From contig NZ_JANQBD010000015.1 of assembly GCF_024722015.1 (NCBI RefSeq), forward strand, positions 1-64,000: a DNA stretch of 64,000 bases, in the 5' to 3' direction. The first letter of the stretch is position 1, and each line of letters starts with the position of its first letter. Under the pieces are notes generated by a model. It saw only the letters and a program-made list of their open reading frames with translations, searched no databases and was not told where the DNA came from. The DNA comes from Paenibacillus radicis (ex Xue et al. 2023). GTDB taxonomy: Bacteria > Bacillota > Bacilli > Paenibacillales > NBRC-103111. The translations under genes were made by a program, and so were the position numbers. Of this stretch, positions 23,170-31,022 are shown in pieces.

Positions 23170-23805
23170 ATGGGAGTAACAAGGATAGCGTCATCCCCTG
23201 GTGAACAGGATGAACTCAATAAGATTATGCAACTTACTTTCTTTGACGAGGTAACAGAAGAAGATATCCGTAAAACCATCTGGTTATTGAACCGATACAC
23301 CGACATGATCGATGTCATAAAAAACTATGAAATTGCACAGAAAGAAATGGAAAACGGATTATCTGCTTACGAACTCCTTAGCGCCGAAAGTTCCATAGCT
23401 AAGAGATCATCCACTGAAGAATTATATGCGAATATTCCAGCAAATGCAGTGATCATGAAGGATCAAAGGCACACTAATTATAAGTTCTATGTAGTTCTAA
23501 CAAATATCATTAAAGGAGTAGTCAACAACGTTCGAGATCCTCATGAGGGGTTAATTGCAAAACTACTTTTTCTTGAAGGAATGAAATATCTCAAAGCTCA
23601 AGCATACCTTGAAAAAGGTTATAAAAAAGACATCCACCCAATCCAAGCCACAACATTTGCGGAAAAGCGTCGGCGAGTTATAAGAAACATATCGAATAGT
23701 TTAAAGATCAATAAAACCTTGGATTTTGTTATAATAGATTTTGGACGTGGGCGCAGTAAAGAAGGTGAACTTGGTCTTAAGCTTCCAACATTGCATCATA
23801 TATGA
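23170..23805 (+). CDS. Candidate late transcription regulator (ArpU / sigma region 4-like)
   Basis: 211 aa. The N-terminal part has a helical IRKTIWLLNRYTDMI segment as in ArpU-like regulators. The C-terminal part (about 115-180) resembles sigma-70 region 4, with AKLLFLEGMKYLKAQAYLEKG followed by TTFAEKRRRVIRNISNSL as the recognition helix region. Its position between early genes and the terminase is where Firmicute phages place their late activator. ATG 23170 follows AAGGAGGATGT. It is a candidate reader of the shared CCGTAGTAA promoter element. Family assignment is tentative. Confidence 0.5.
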   Translation: MGVTRIASSPGEQDELNKIMQLTFFDEVTEEDIRKTIWLLNRYTDMIDVIKNYEIAQKEMENGLSAYELLSAESSIAKRSSTEELYANIPANAVIMKDQRHTNYKFYVVLTNIIKGVVNNVRDPHEGLIAKLLFLEGMKYLKAQAYLEKGYKKDIHPIQATTFAEKRRRVIRNISNSLKINKTLDFVIIDFGRGRSKEGELGLKLPTLHHI

Positions 23806-23836
23806 CCAGTTATAAATATGAGTAGGGGCTGATATT

Positions 23837-24907
23837 TTGAATAATGCAGATTTATTATTCGAAAAGTTTCAATTAGAAGGTTATGATTTAATCGAAAAAA
23901 TGATTAATGAGAAACAAGAAGAGCATTTATTCCTTGATTTTAAAGAAAAGAGCGATTCATCTCGCCCAGGGCTTTCTGATGATGATAAAAGAAATTATGC
24001 AAAAGCACTCTCTGGATTCTCTAACTCATCTGGAGGCATAATCGTTTGGGGAGTCAGTACCAAGAGGGAAAAAGATCAACCGGATGCAGCTAGTGAGAAA
24101 AAGCCAATATCTCATTTGAAGAAAATGCTCACAGATTTGAATTCGTTAATTAGTGATGCTTTAATTCCTACCAATAATGGAATCCAAAACATATTTTTGG
24201 TAATTCCAGGAGAGACGGATGTTGGTTTTATTATTACATATGTTCCAGAAAGTGATTTACCACCTCACAGGGCTATGCTAAAAGTAAACAATTATATTAC
24301 TAGAGTTGGAGATAGTTTTCTAATTATGGAACATCATATGTTAGCGGATACTTTTGGAAGACGTCAACGACCAAAATTAGATGTCATATCAAGAGTAGAA
24401 GCGAGAGGCACTATACTTAGTAATACAGTTCAATTGTCTCTGATTATCGGAATTCAAAACAGTGGAAGATATGTTGCAAATTATCCTGCAATAAGAGTAA
24501 AGGGTTACCGTGATATAATTTTAAGTGGGTATGGCGTAGATGGTAATCGAAATTGGGTACTTACACCGTTGAAACAAACCTCTATTAGCAACCAAAAATA
24601 TGGGTATTTTTTTACTGGAGGTGTTAATGATGTAATTCATCCAGGAACTTTTATAGAAGTGGCTATTTTTGAAAGAAAAAGTACGTTTATGAGTATGACA
24701 GATTTTTACAGCCTTTCCTTTACTGATAACATCTTCGAAATTGATTATGAAATATATGCGGAGGCATGTGAGCCGGTGAAAGGGAAGATAGAAATTACCT
24801 TGGATGAAATTATTAACATCATGAAAACAGAAGGACTCTCGGATGTTGATCACTTAAAAAAGAATATAGAAATAAATCAAATAAACCGAAATAAACTGCT
24901 CAATTGA
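23837..24907 (+). CDS. AlbA_2 (Schlafen-type) domain accessory protein
   Basis: 356 aa from TTG 23837. Residues about 20-130 match the AlbA_2/Schlafen core: EEHLFLDFKEK, then ALSGFSNSSGGIIVWGV, and later RVGDSFLIMEHHML. The C-terminal 200 residues are beta-rich with no domain I know. AlbA_2 proteins bind or cleave nucleic acids, and several are parts of anti-phage systems. It is AT-rich, isolated between the late regulator and terminase and followed by a structured RNA, so it looks like cargo. The defence role is inferred from family and location. Confidence 0.75.
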   Translation: MNNADLLFEKFQLEGYDLIEKMINEKQEEHLFLDFKEKSDSSRPGLSDDDKRNYAKALSGFSNSSGGIIVWGVSTKREKDQPDAASEKKPISHLKKMLTDLNSLISDALIPTNNGIQNIFLVIPGETDVGFIITYVPESDLPPHRAMLKVNNYITRVGDSFLIMEHHMLADTFGRRQRPKLDVISRVEARGTILSNTVQLSLIIGIQNSGRYVANYPAIRVKGYRDIILSGYGVDGNRNWVLTPLKQTSISNQKYGYFFTGGVNDVIHPGTFIEVAIFERKSTFMSMTDFYSLSFTDNIFEIDYEIYAEACEPVKGKIEITLDEIINIMKTEGLSDVDHLKKNIEINQINRNKLLN

Positions 24908-24915
24908 TAGATTAA

Positions 24916-24951
24916 AGTCGTAGTATACTCATAGTTGTTTACAATTACAAT
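24916..24951 (+). promoter_or_regulatory. Putative phage promoter, copy 2 of the CCGTAGTAA family
   Basis: AGTCGTAGTATA at 24916 matches the element at 9 of 12 positions, and TACAAT (24946-24951) lies exactly 30 nt downstream as in the other copies. It would start the structured RNA near 24958. Confidence 0.55.
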
Positions 24952-24957
24952 GGCATT

Positions 24958-25290
24958 ATAGAAGCAGTTAACAAGCTTCGGGTAATGCCTAAATCCCCTT
25001 ATCGTGGTAGGCACTCGGTCATGCTGTGGGTTTAAAGACCTTAGACGCTGGTCGTCAAGGGTATGATATGAGGTGGGGTGGGATGCCCCGTTATGGTGTC
25101 AGTGTGAGACTTTTGCCTTTGTCGTTCTTGTTAGTCTTCCTAAAGAAACCTTGCAACGGCCTCAGTTGTTAGTCATAGAGACTATCACACGGTTTATGCC
25201 TTTTACCGAAATGGGAAAACAAAGGCACTCTCACAGTGATACCATATATGCTAATTAGACCTACATCAGATATTGATGTAGGTCTAATCA
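24958..25290 (+). ncRNA. Candidate structured non-coding RNA, about 330 nt
   Basis: There is no credible reading frame, but paired segments are dense. They include GAAGC/GCTTC (24961-24965 with 24975-24979), TGCCTA/TAGGCA (24986-24991 with 25008-25013), GACG/CGTC (25044-25047 with 25053-25056) and GGGG/CCCC (25075-25078 with 25086-25089). A long stem pairs 25092-25121 with 25220-25246 (ATGGT, TGTGAGA and TGCCTTTGT against their complements, with small bulges). It encloses at least one good hairpin, TAGTC-ATAGA-GACTA. A promoter lies just upstream and a strong terminator ends it. I do not recognise a known RNA class; AlbA_2 cargo lies upstream. Confidence 0.65.
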
Positions 25291-25291
25291 T
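25255..25291 (+). terminator. Strong intrinsic terminator of the structured RNA
   Basis: A perfect 14-bp stem (TTAGACCTACATCA, loop GATAT, and its complement, 25255-25287) is followed by TCATTAATTTTA. Confidence 0.8.
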
Positions 25292-25327
25292 TAATTTTAT
25301 GGGTGGGTAAATACAGAATAACAAACC

Positions 25328-25350
25328 ATCATTAAGATATCCTTAATGAT
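25328..25350. repeat. Inverted repeat ATCATTAAG-N5-CTTAATGAT
   Basis: A perfect 9-bp inverted repeat with a 5-nt loop lies 32 bp past the 3' end of the minus-strand gene at 25382. No clear T run follows on either strand. It could be a weak terminator or a protein site. Confidence 0.5.
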
Positions 25351-25381
25351 CAATGAAGAATAGCTTAAGAATACGATAATA

Positions 25382-25579
25382 TCAGCGAACCTTAAATTCA
25401 CAAACGGCTTTTAAAAACTTCGACTCATTCATAAATGTGACAGAGTCATTTGTGTGAGATTCAATAACACCAGCATAATCAATTATGCGTCCATCTTGCC
25501 ATACTTCAATTTTAAGTGAAAATAGTATGGCATTATCAAAGTCAGCAGTTGTTTTTAGAATTTGGTTTCTTGGGTACAT
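25382..25579 (-). CDS. Small minus-strand protein, YolD-like in layout
   Basis: 65 aa. GGAGGTGTCC directly precedes ATG 25579, so the start is firm. LKIEVWQDGRIIDYAGVIES and the following beta-strand segments resemble the second half of YolD-like or Lsm-like small beta barrels. Oriented against the surrounding genes, as expected for a gene expressed in the lysogen. Function unknown. Confidence 0.6.
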   Translation of the reverse strand: MYPRNQILKTTADFDNAILFSLKIEVWQDGRIIDYAGVIESHTNDSVTFMNESKFLKAVCEFKVR

Positions 25580-25683
25580 CGGACACCTCCCTGGTTCTCT
25601 GATTCGACAAATTGCAGGAAATTCCTTCCTTATGTCGAATAACGACTGTAAATGTAGAAATTAAAGAAAATGGAGTGGATTTT

Positions 25684-26325
25684 TTGAATAGTAAAACAAT
25701 AGATAATATCAAAATATTTATGTGTATATCATCGATAAGTATAATATTGTTAATTACCATACTGTTTTGGATTGAAGAAACTATTGGTTTTCAACGCGAA
25801 ATTACAATAGCTTTTATTGGGGCATTCGGTTCAATAATTGGTGGAGCATTGACATTAATCGGTGTTAAGTGGACTATAGATAAGCAAAAGGCAGAAGGTT
25901 TTGTTGAAAAATATCCGAATAAGATTAATAACCTCGATTCGTCTATTCAAGATATTTCGAAAATATTAAATATGAGAATTTATCTATTTTCCGGAAGAAT
26001 TGAAGCTCGTTACCAGGGACAAAATTTATATTTGAAAGAATTGATAAATGAATTAATTAGACATTCGATAGAGGTAGATGGAATTGTTTATACAGAGGCC
26101 TCTTCATTAAAATACAAAATCAATGGTTACATTGCTGAGTTACATGCAGACAAATACAATTCATATGAAGATGAATATACTGACAGTTTATCTGAATGCT
26201 CAGAAAGTGAAAGACAGAAGTACGGATTAGTTATTTCAAAAGAAATTAAGCAGTATCACAATAGATTATTAGAACATAGGGAGAAATTTGAAAAGCAATT
26301 TAAAAGGTATCTAGAACTTCTCTAA
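25684..26325 (+). CDS. Two-helix membrane protein with cytoplasmic tail
   Basis: 213 aa from TTG 25684, with TGGAG 8 nt upstream. Two transmembrane helices lie near the N-terminus (IKIFMCISSISIILLITILF, and AFIGAFGSIIGGALTLIGV), followed by about 140 charged helical residues ending KQFKRYLELL. The layout (membrane anchor plus helical tail) recurs in membrane-acting abortive infection effectors, but no specific family is recognised. AT-rich cargo gene with its own terminator. Confidence 0.6.
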   Translation: MNSKTIDNIKIFMCISSISIILLITILFWIEETIGFQREITIAFIGAFGSIIGGALTLIGVKWTIDKQKAEGFVEKYPNKINNLDSSIQDISKILNMRIYLFSGRIEARYQGQNLYLKELINELIRHSIEVDGIVYTEASSLKYKINGYIAELHADKYNSYEDEYTDSLSECSESERQKYGLVISKEIKQYHNRLLEHREKFEKQFKRYLELL

Positions 26326-26348
26326 ACTTACGAAAAGATAAAAATGTC

Positions 26349-26384
26349 GGGGGAATGAGACAAATGTCTCATCTCCCTATTTTT
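26349..26384 (+). terminator. Terminator between convergent accessory genes
   Basis: GGGAATGAGAC-AAAT-GTCTCATCTCCC (stem ATGAGAC/GTCTCAT plus GGG/CCC with a small internal loop) is followed by TATTTTTA. It ends the plus-strand gene at 26325 and may also serve the minus-strand gene stopping at 26391. Confidence 0.7.
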
Positions 26385-26390
26385 ATGTAA

Positions 26391-26690
26391 TTATTCTTCA
26401 ATTAGCTTGATATCAACAAGGTGCTTACACTTTGGGCAAGGCATAGTTACTATGAATTTTTTCTTTGAATTTAAATCAACTAGAGAAGTAAAAGAAATTA
26501 GTACTCCAGGAAGAGATAATCCACCTAAGATTAGCGCCAATCTGTTTATGTGGACACTGTCAACTATTGCTTCTTTGTCAGAAATTGTGCTTGAAATTAG
26601 GAAAGCTAAAAATGTAATCATTAAAATTACAAATAACCCACTTATCAAAAGAGAAATTACCTTTACCCAAGTCCATATCTTTTTCCTCAT
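26391..26690 (-). CDS. Two-helix membrane protein with CxxC tail
   Basis: 99 aa from ATG 26690, set by AAAGGGG 8 nt upstream. Two transmembrane helices are visible (VKVISLLISGLFVILMITF and LALILGGLSLPGVLISF). The tail carries CPKC near the end, a possible half zinc site. Convergent with the preceding membrane protein gene. Function unknown. Confidence 0.6.
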   Translation of the reverse strand: MRKKIWTWVKVISLLISGLFVILMITFLAFLISSTISDKEAIVDSVHINRLALILGGLSLPGVLISFTSLVDLNSKKKFIVTMPCPKCKHLVDIKLIEE

Positions 26691-26803
26691 TAGATGCACC
26701 CCTTTCTTTTCTATTATTACGTATGAACGTTAAATATGGAACAAAATTCATAATTATCATATCGTTCAGGAAATTTTTCCTTACCTATAAAAATATTCTG
26801 TGC

Positions 26804-26936
26804 TGTAACGTTACAAAACGATACAGTTTAAAACCTTAATACAAAAGAGATTTCATTAGATACATTAACAATCTGTTGCGTTTGTAACGTTACGAATACC
26901 ATTACAAGCGTTACAAAAGAGGGGTGTAACGTTATA
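26804..26936 (+). repeat. Repeated TGTAACGTTAC sites upstream of the terminase
   Basis: TGTAACGTTACA (26804-26815, perfect palindrome), TGTAACGTTACG (26883-26894) and TGTAACGTTATA (26925-26936), with a half site GCGTTACAAAA at 26908, cluster in the 130 bp before the small terminase start; the last copy abuts the ATG. Such repeats next to terS are typical of small-terminase binding (cos/pac) or autoregulation, which is an inference here. Confidence 0.6.
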
Positions 26937-27614
26937 ATGCCTAAACCGTCAAAGATAGATGTTTATCAATGTCAAGATATAGTATGGGCAGGCGTTAGAA
27001 ATGGACGGTCTATGAGAGATATCGCAAAAGATTGTTCAGAGTGGGCGAAGGAAAGCATATCCCATACAGCTGTCGCGAAGTTTATAAAAGATCGAGAAAG
27101 CGCAGAACAGGCAACGAAAAAAGAAGCGATTATTGCGGATCGTCGCCGCGTGCTTAAAACCGTACATCAAGAAATAGATATAATCCAAACCAACTTGGAT
27201 GCTACAAAACGCTTAATAGAACGCTTCGAGATGGTAGACGACCTTCCAAAGATGTTCAAGGAAAATATGGACGAGATGATGGACCGGCTTCTGAGTGAGG
27301 GAACAGCTGAACTAAACTATGTAGCATACATTGAAGGATGGCAGATGAAGTTCGAAGTTGAGCTTCGCAGAAAGGTGTTGGAAATAACGACTCTCAACCG
27401 TGAAGTCCGTGAGAACATGAAGTTCCTGGTAGCCCTTCGTGAAAAGGCATTCCAGTTTGAGTTGGTTCAAGAATACATTGGGTTGTTCATGGAGATTTTT
27501 CAAGAAGAATCAAAAGATGGAGCCTACGAACGATCAATTGTCCGCATTGCTTCTAACCCACGAATGAAACAACTGGCAGATCAACAAAAGCTATACACGG
27601 GTGGAGGTGAATGA
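26937..27614 (+). CDS. terS: Terminase small subunit
   Basis: 225 aa. The N-terminus has a helix-turn-helix (QDIVWAGVRNGRSMRDIAKD), followed by a long helical region suited to ring oligomerisation. It precedes and slightly underlies the large terminase gene, overlapping its ribosome binding site. It should recognise the packaging site, possibly the repeats just upstream. Sequence alone gives only a weak family match; the call relies on position and HTH. Confidence 0.7.
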   Translation: MPKPSKIDVYQCQDIVWAGVRNGRSMRDIAKDCSEWAKESISHTAVAKFIKDRESAEQATKKEAIIADRRRVLKTVHQEIDIIQTNLDATKRLIERFEMVDDLPKMFKENMDEMMDRLLSEGTAELNYVAYIEGWQMKFEVELRRKVLEITTLNREVRENMKFLVALREKAFQFELVQEYIGLFMEIFQEESKDGAYERSIVRIASNPRMKQLADQQKLYTGGGE

Positions 27615-27615
27615 T

Positions 27616-29424
27616 GTGCTGCATAAGATACATGAACAGATTCGAAAAGCTGCTGAAGCCATAAATGTGAGCGAAGAATCGGAATTAAAGTATATTGAAT
27701 TGGCTGGGGAGATAAACCGGAAACTAAAAGCCGAATTTCGTGATGATTCAAAAGCTTTGAAGAAATTCAAGGGCAACCTTGATAACTTCGAAGCTTTTTG
27801 TTTTGAATACCTCCGCATTAAGACTAAAACTGGGGACATTGTACCATTAACGCTGAATAACGCTCAGAAAAAGCTTGCTTGGACTGTATTCGACCAGATC
27901 AAAAAAGGCAAGCCGGTACGGATCATCATTCTTAAAGCAAGACAAATGGGTTTCTCTACAACGACAGAAGCAATTATTTACTATCTGTCCTCTCTCCAAG
28001 AAGCGAAAAACGCCTTTATTGTTGCTCAAGATTCAAGCGCCTCAGAAAACCTCTATGATATGTTTCGATTATATTATGACTACATTCCCGAAAATATAAA
28101 GCCAATGCGTAAGCGGAACAATAGCCGCAGACTTACATTCGAGAACCCAGCGTTGAAAGATGTTGAGCGTAAGAAAGAACCTGGTCTCAAGTCGAAGATT
28201 ACCGTACAGTCCGCAGAGAACAGGGTACTGGCACGTTCAGAGACAATTCATTATCTCCACATATCTGAATTAGCGTTCTGGCCTGAGAACCGTAAGAAGA
28301 AACATTTAGCCTCTTTGTTTGCAGCACTTTCCAAAGAACCGAGAACCGTTGGTATTATTGAATCAACGGCGAACGGTATTGAGATATATAAGGAAATGTG
28401 GGATAACGCAGTAGCTGGTAAGAATGATTACATTCCATTGTTCTTCCCGTGGTTTGAAATGCCCGATTATCGCATGAAAGTACCGGCAGACTTTGATCTT
28501 ACTAAGGAAGAAATCGAACTCAAAGAAAAGTTCAATCTTAATGATGAACAACTTGAATGGCGGCGTTACACGATACGAAATGACTTTGAAGGTGATGAGA
28601 AGTTGTTCCGACAGGAATATCCTTCCACTCCAGAAGAAGCATTCCTTGTTACAGGTCGAACAGTATTTAATCAGGATAAACTTGATGCGATGTCCAAACA
28701 CACAATAAAAGGTAAAAGGTATTCTATTGTAATCCCCCCATCTCTTGAAGGTGTAGGTTATGACTGGACAACTGTAAGATTCATTGAGGACGAACGTGGG
28801 GAACTCGAAATATTTAATGAGTTCGATCCTGATAAGGAATATTGCATAGGGGCTGACGTAGCTGAGGGCTTGGAAGGCGGAGATGGATCTGCTGCCTATA
28901 TCATAGACGCAGATACTGGAGAGGATGCAGCGGCTCTCTACGGACAAATGGATCTTGATATCTACGCCAAACAGTTAGACTATATTGGGCGCATGTTTGG
29001 TGATGCGCTTCTTGGTGTTGAATCTAATAACGTTGGGCATAGTGTTATAAATACACTATTGAATGTAACCTTTTATCCAAACCTATACCATCACGACTCT
29101 TATAACGCTGAAGCTGGCAAGAATGAAGCCAAACCAGGCTGGCCAACAACAGTTGTTACTCGCCCTATATTGGTTGATTCGCTCATTGAGGGAATACGTG
29201 AAGGGGTATGGCGAATCAACGATGTTAATCTTATCGGGGAAATGAAAACATTCGTAAGGAATAAAGCCGGCAAGCCACAGGCTATGGGTAAAGGAACACT
29301 CGGGGGATGTAAAGATGACCGTGTATTAGGTTATGGTATTGCTCATCAAATGAGATTACGCCGTCCACCAAGTACTAAGCATATTATGATACCTTCAATA
29401 GGTAGTGTAACGATAAAAAGATAG
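27616..29424 (+). CDS. terL: Terminase large subunit
   Basis: About 602 aa from GTG 27616 (GGAGG at 27603-27607 sets it). The ATPase domain has a Walker A-like KARQMGFST and a Walker B-type strand HYLHISELAFW with E as catalytic carboxylate. A C-terminal RNase H-like nuclease carries ADVAEGLEGGDGS, GVESNNVG and GCKDDRVLG. It drives DNA into the prohead and cuts concatemers. The 3' end (PSTKHIMIPSIGSVTIKR) recurs in decayed form at two downstream places, marking insertion events. Confidence 0.95.
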   Translation: MLHKIHEQIRKAAEAINVSEESELKYIELAGEINRKLKAEFRDDSKALKKFKGNLDNFEAFCFEYLRIKTKTGDIVPLTLNNAQKKLAWTVFDQIKKGKPVRIIILKARQMGFSTTTEAIIYYLSSLQEAKNAFIVAQDSSASENLYDMFRLYYDYIPENIKPMRKRNNSRRLTFENPALKDVERKKEPGLKSKITVQSAENRVLARSETIHYLHISELAFWPENRKKKHLASLFAALSKEPRTVGIIESTANGIEIYKEMWDNAVAGKNDYIPLFFPWFEMPDYRMKVPADFDLTKEEIELKEKFNLNDEQLEWRRYTIRNDFEGDEKLFRQEYPSTPEEAFLVTGRTVFNQDKLDAMSKHTIKGKRYSIVIPPSLEGVGYDWTTVRFIEDERGELEIFNEFDPDKEYCIGADVAEGLEGGDGSAAYIIDADTGEDAAALYGQMDLDIYAKQLDYIGRMFGDALLGVESNNVGHSVINTLLNVTFYPNLYHHDSYNAEAGKNEAKPGWPTTVVTRPILVDSLIEGIREGVWRINDVNLIGEMKTFVRNKAGKPQAMGKGTLGGCKDDRVLGYGIAHQMRLRRPPSTKHIMIPSIGSVTIKR

Positions 29425-29505
29425 ATGTTTATGCTTGAAAAAAATAAAGGGAAATGTTTCCTTATTGTCGAATAACCTAATATCCATTTAGGAGGTAATT
29501 CGACA

Positions 29506-30786
29506 TTGAAAAAATTATTTGAAACGTATTACACACCAGACCCAGATGAGTTCAATCAATTGTGGAATGAAAGTATCATTGTTTTCGATGCAAATGTTTT
29601 GTTGAATCTATACAGGTATTCAAATAAAACAACAGAAACTTTTATGGATATAATAAAAGCATTATCTAATCGTATTTGGATACCACATCAAGCAGCTCTC
29701 GAATATCAAGCTAATAGAGTCGGCGTAATTTACGAGCAATTAGATGCTTACAATCGGGTAAGGCAAAGCATAAATAAGGCTTCTACTGATTTGTTAACAC
29801 ATTTAGAAACTGAATTAAAGTCTTACAAAAGAAGACATCCTGTAATTGAAGTAAATTCAATAACAACTAGAATTGATATTTTTTTAAAAACAATCAATGA
29901 AGAGCTTTTAGATGATGAAAGAAATCATCATGATTATATAAATGATGACATTGTTAGAAGATTTCTTGAAGATGAGTTAACAGGCAAAATAGGATTACCA
30001 TATGATGCAAACGTGCTTAAAAGTATTTTTGAAGAGGGAGAGAAGAGGTTTAAAGAGAAATACCCTCCTGGATATAAGGATGCATCAGATAAAAAGGAGA
30101 AACGTAGGTATTATCGTGGATTGGTTATTGAGGACCAATATGGCGATTTATTAGTTTGGAAACAGATTATGGATAAAGCAAGAGAAGCAAATAAATCTAT
30201 TATTTTTATTACTGACGATACTAAAGACGATTGGTGGCAAAGAGAACACGGTAAAACTATTGGACCTCGTTATGAGTTAATCGATGAGTTTGCATTTGTA
30301 ACGAATCAAAAATTCTATATGTATGAATCGTATCGCTTTATAGAATTTGCTCAAAACTTCCTTATGCAAAAAGTAGACGAAGAGGCAATTCGAGAAGTTC
30401 AAGATTTAAAGGAATCGAATTCGAATTTAAATTTTGAAGAACTTGACTTAAGTGATTTCAAAGATTATATCATTCATACAAATGATCAGATATTAGAACC
30501 AATAAAACAAAATTTTATTAATTTTGAAATAGGAGAGAGACTTTTTCATCGTAAATGGGGCAAAGGTATTGTAATTAATGCAATTGGTGAAGGAGAGAAT
30601 CAAGAAATACAAATTGCTTTCTCAGAACCAATTGGGACAAAGAGGTTGATGTCTAATTTCGCCCCAATCGAAAGAATGCCCAAATGTAGGTGTGGGATTA
30701 AAATGGTTCTCCGTACAGGTATTAATGGTTATTTTTATGGATGTGCAAACTATCCAAGCGGCTGCAATGAAACACTAAGTCATTGA
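29506..30786 (+). CDS. PIN-domain nuclease fused to PcrA-type Tudor-like domain and zinc finger
   Basis: 426 aa from TTG 29506 after AGGAGG. Residues about 22-265 are a PIN_8-type (DUF4935-like) nuclease: VFDANVLLNLYR with the first acidic residue, YGDLLVWKQI, and FITDDTKDDWW with the last acids. Residues about 340-392 match the C-terminal Tudor-like domain of PcrA/UvrD helicases (GERLFHRKWGKGIVINAIGE, then RLMSNFAPIER). Residues about 393-424 are a topoisomerase-type C4 zinc finger (CRCG, CANYPSGC). It sits between terL and portal, is AT-rich and is likely anti-phage cargo. I know no described protein with this combination. Confidence 0.82.
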   Translation: MKKLFETYYTPDPDEFNQLWNESIIVFDANVLLNLYRYSNKTTETFMDIIKALSNRIWIPHQAALEYQANRVGVIYEQLDAYNRVRQSINKASTDLLTHLETELKSYKRRHPVIEVNSITTRIDIFLKTINEELLDDERNHHDYINDDIVRRFLEDELTGKIGLPYDANVLKSIFEEGEKRFKEKYPPGYKDASDKKEKRRYYRGLVIEDQYGDLLVWKQIMDKAREANKSIIFITDDTKDDWWQREHGKTIGPRYELIDEFAFVTNQKFYMYESYRFIEFAQNFLMQKVDEEAIREVQDLKESNSNLNFEELDLSDFKDYIIHTNDQILEPIKQNFINFEIGERLFHRKWGKGIVINAIGEGENQEIQIAFSEPIGTKRLMSNFAPIERMPKCRCGIKMVLRTGINGYFYGCANYPSGCNETLSH

Positions 30787-30828
30787 AACTGTGCAAACTG
30801 GAAATAAAAAATCCCCCGCTTATCATAC

Positions 30829-30917
30829 TGGCCGGCCTCAGATGATTTTTCGGTTTCAGAGGTAAAGAGAGTATTATGACACCTATGATAGGTAGTGTAG
30901 TGGTAAAACGAACTTGA
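30829..30917 (+). pseudogene. Decayed 3' end of a terL allele (scar 1)
   Basis: The plus strand reads AYHTGRPQMIFRFQR, then a frame change, then GKESIMTPMIGSVVVKRT and a stop. The last part aligns with the true terminase C-terminus (TKHIMIPSIGSVTIKR), and GGTAGTGTA is shared at DNA level. It lacks any start and all catalytic parts. It is best read as the tail of a different terL allele left by an earlier cassette exchange. Confidence 0.7.
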
Positions 30918-31022
30918 GAGAATCTTCCATATTGGATTAGAAGATGCTGCAAATGAATGTTCCCTTCTATTGGAGGTGTTATTATATAGAGGAATTAATA
31001 TAAAAGAGAGAGGACTAAATAG

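Noticed and set aside
25073..25258. 61-codon open frame inside the structured RNA region
   Set aside because: No ribosome binding site, unusual composition, and it overlaps the long RNA stem and terminator.
24958..25290. Retron msr-msd or group II intron
   Set aside because: No reverse transcriptase within the window, no intron domain V-like hairpin and no msd-type terminal repeats recognised.
28363..28947. 194-codon minus-strand open frame
   Set aside because: Opposite the large terminase; composition (Tyr/Phe/Ile-rich) is typical of an antisense shadow.
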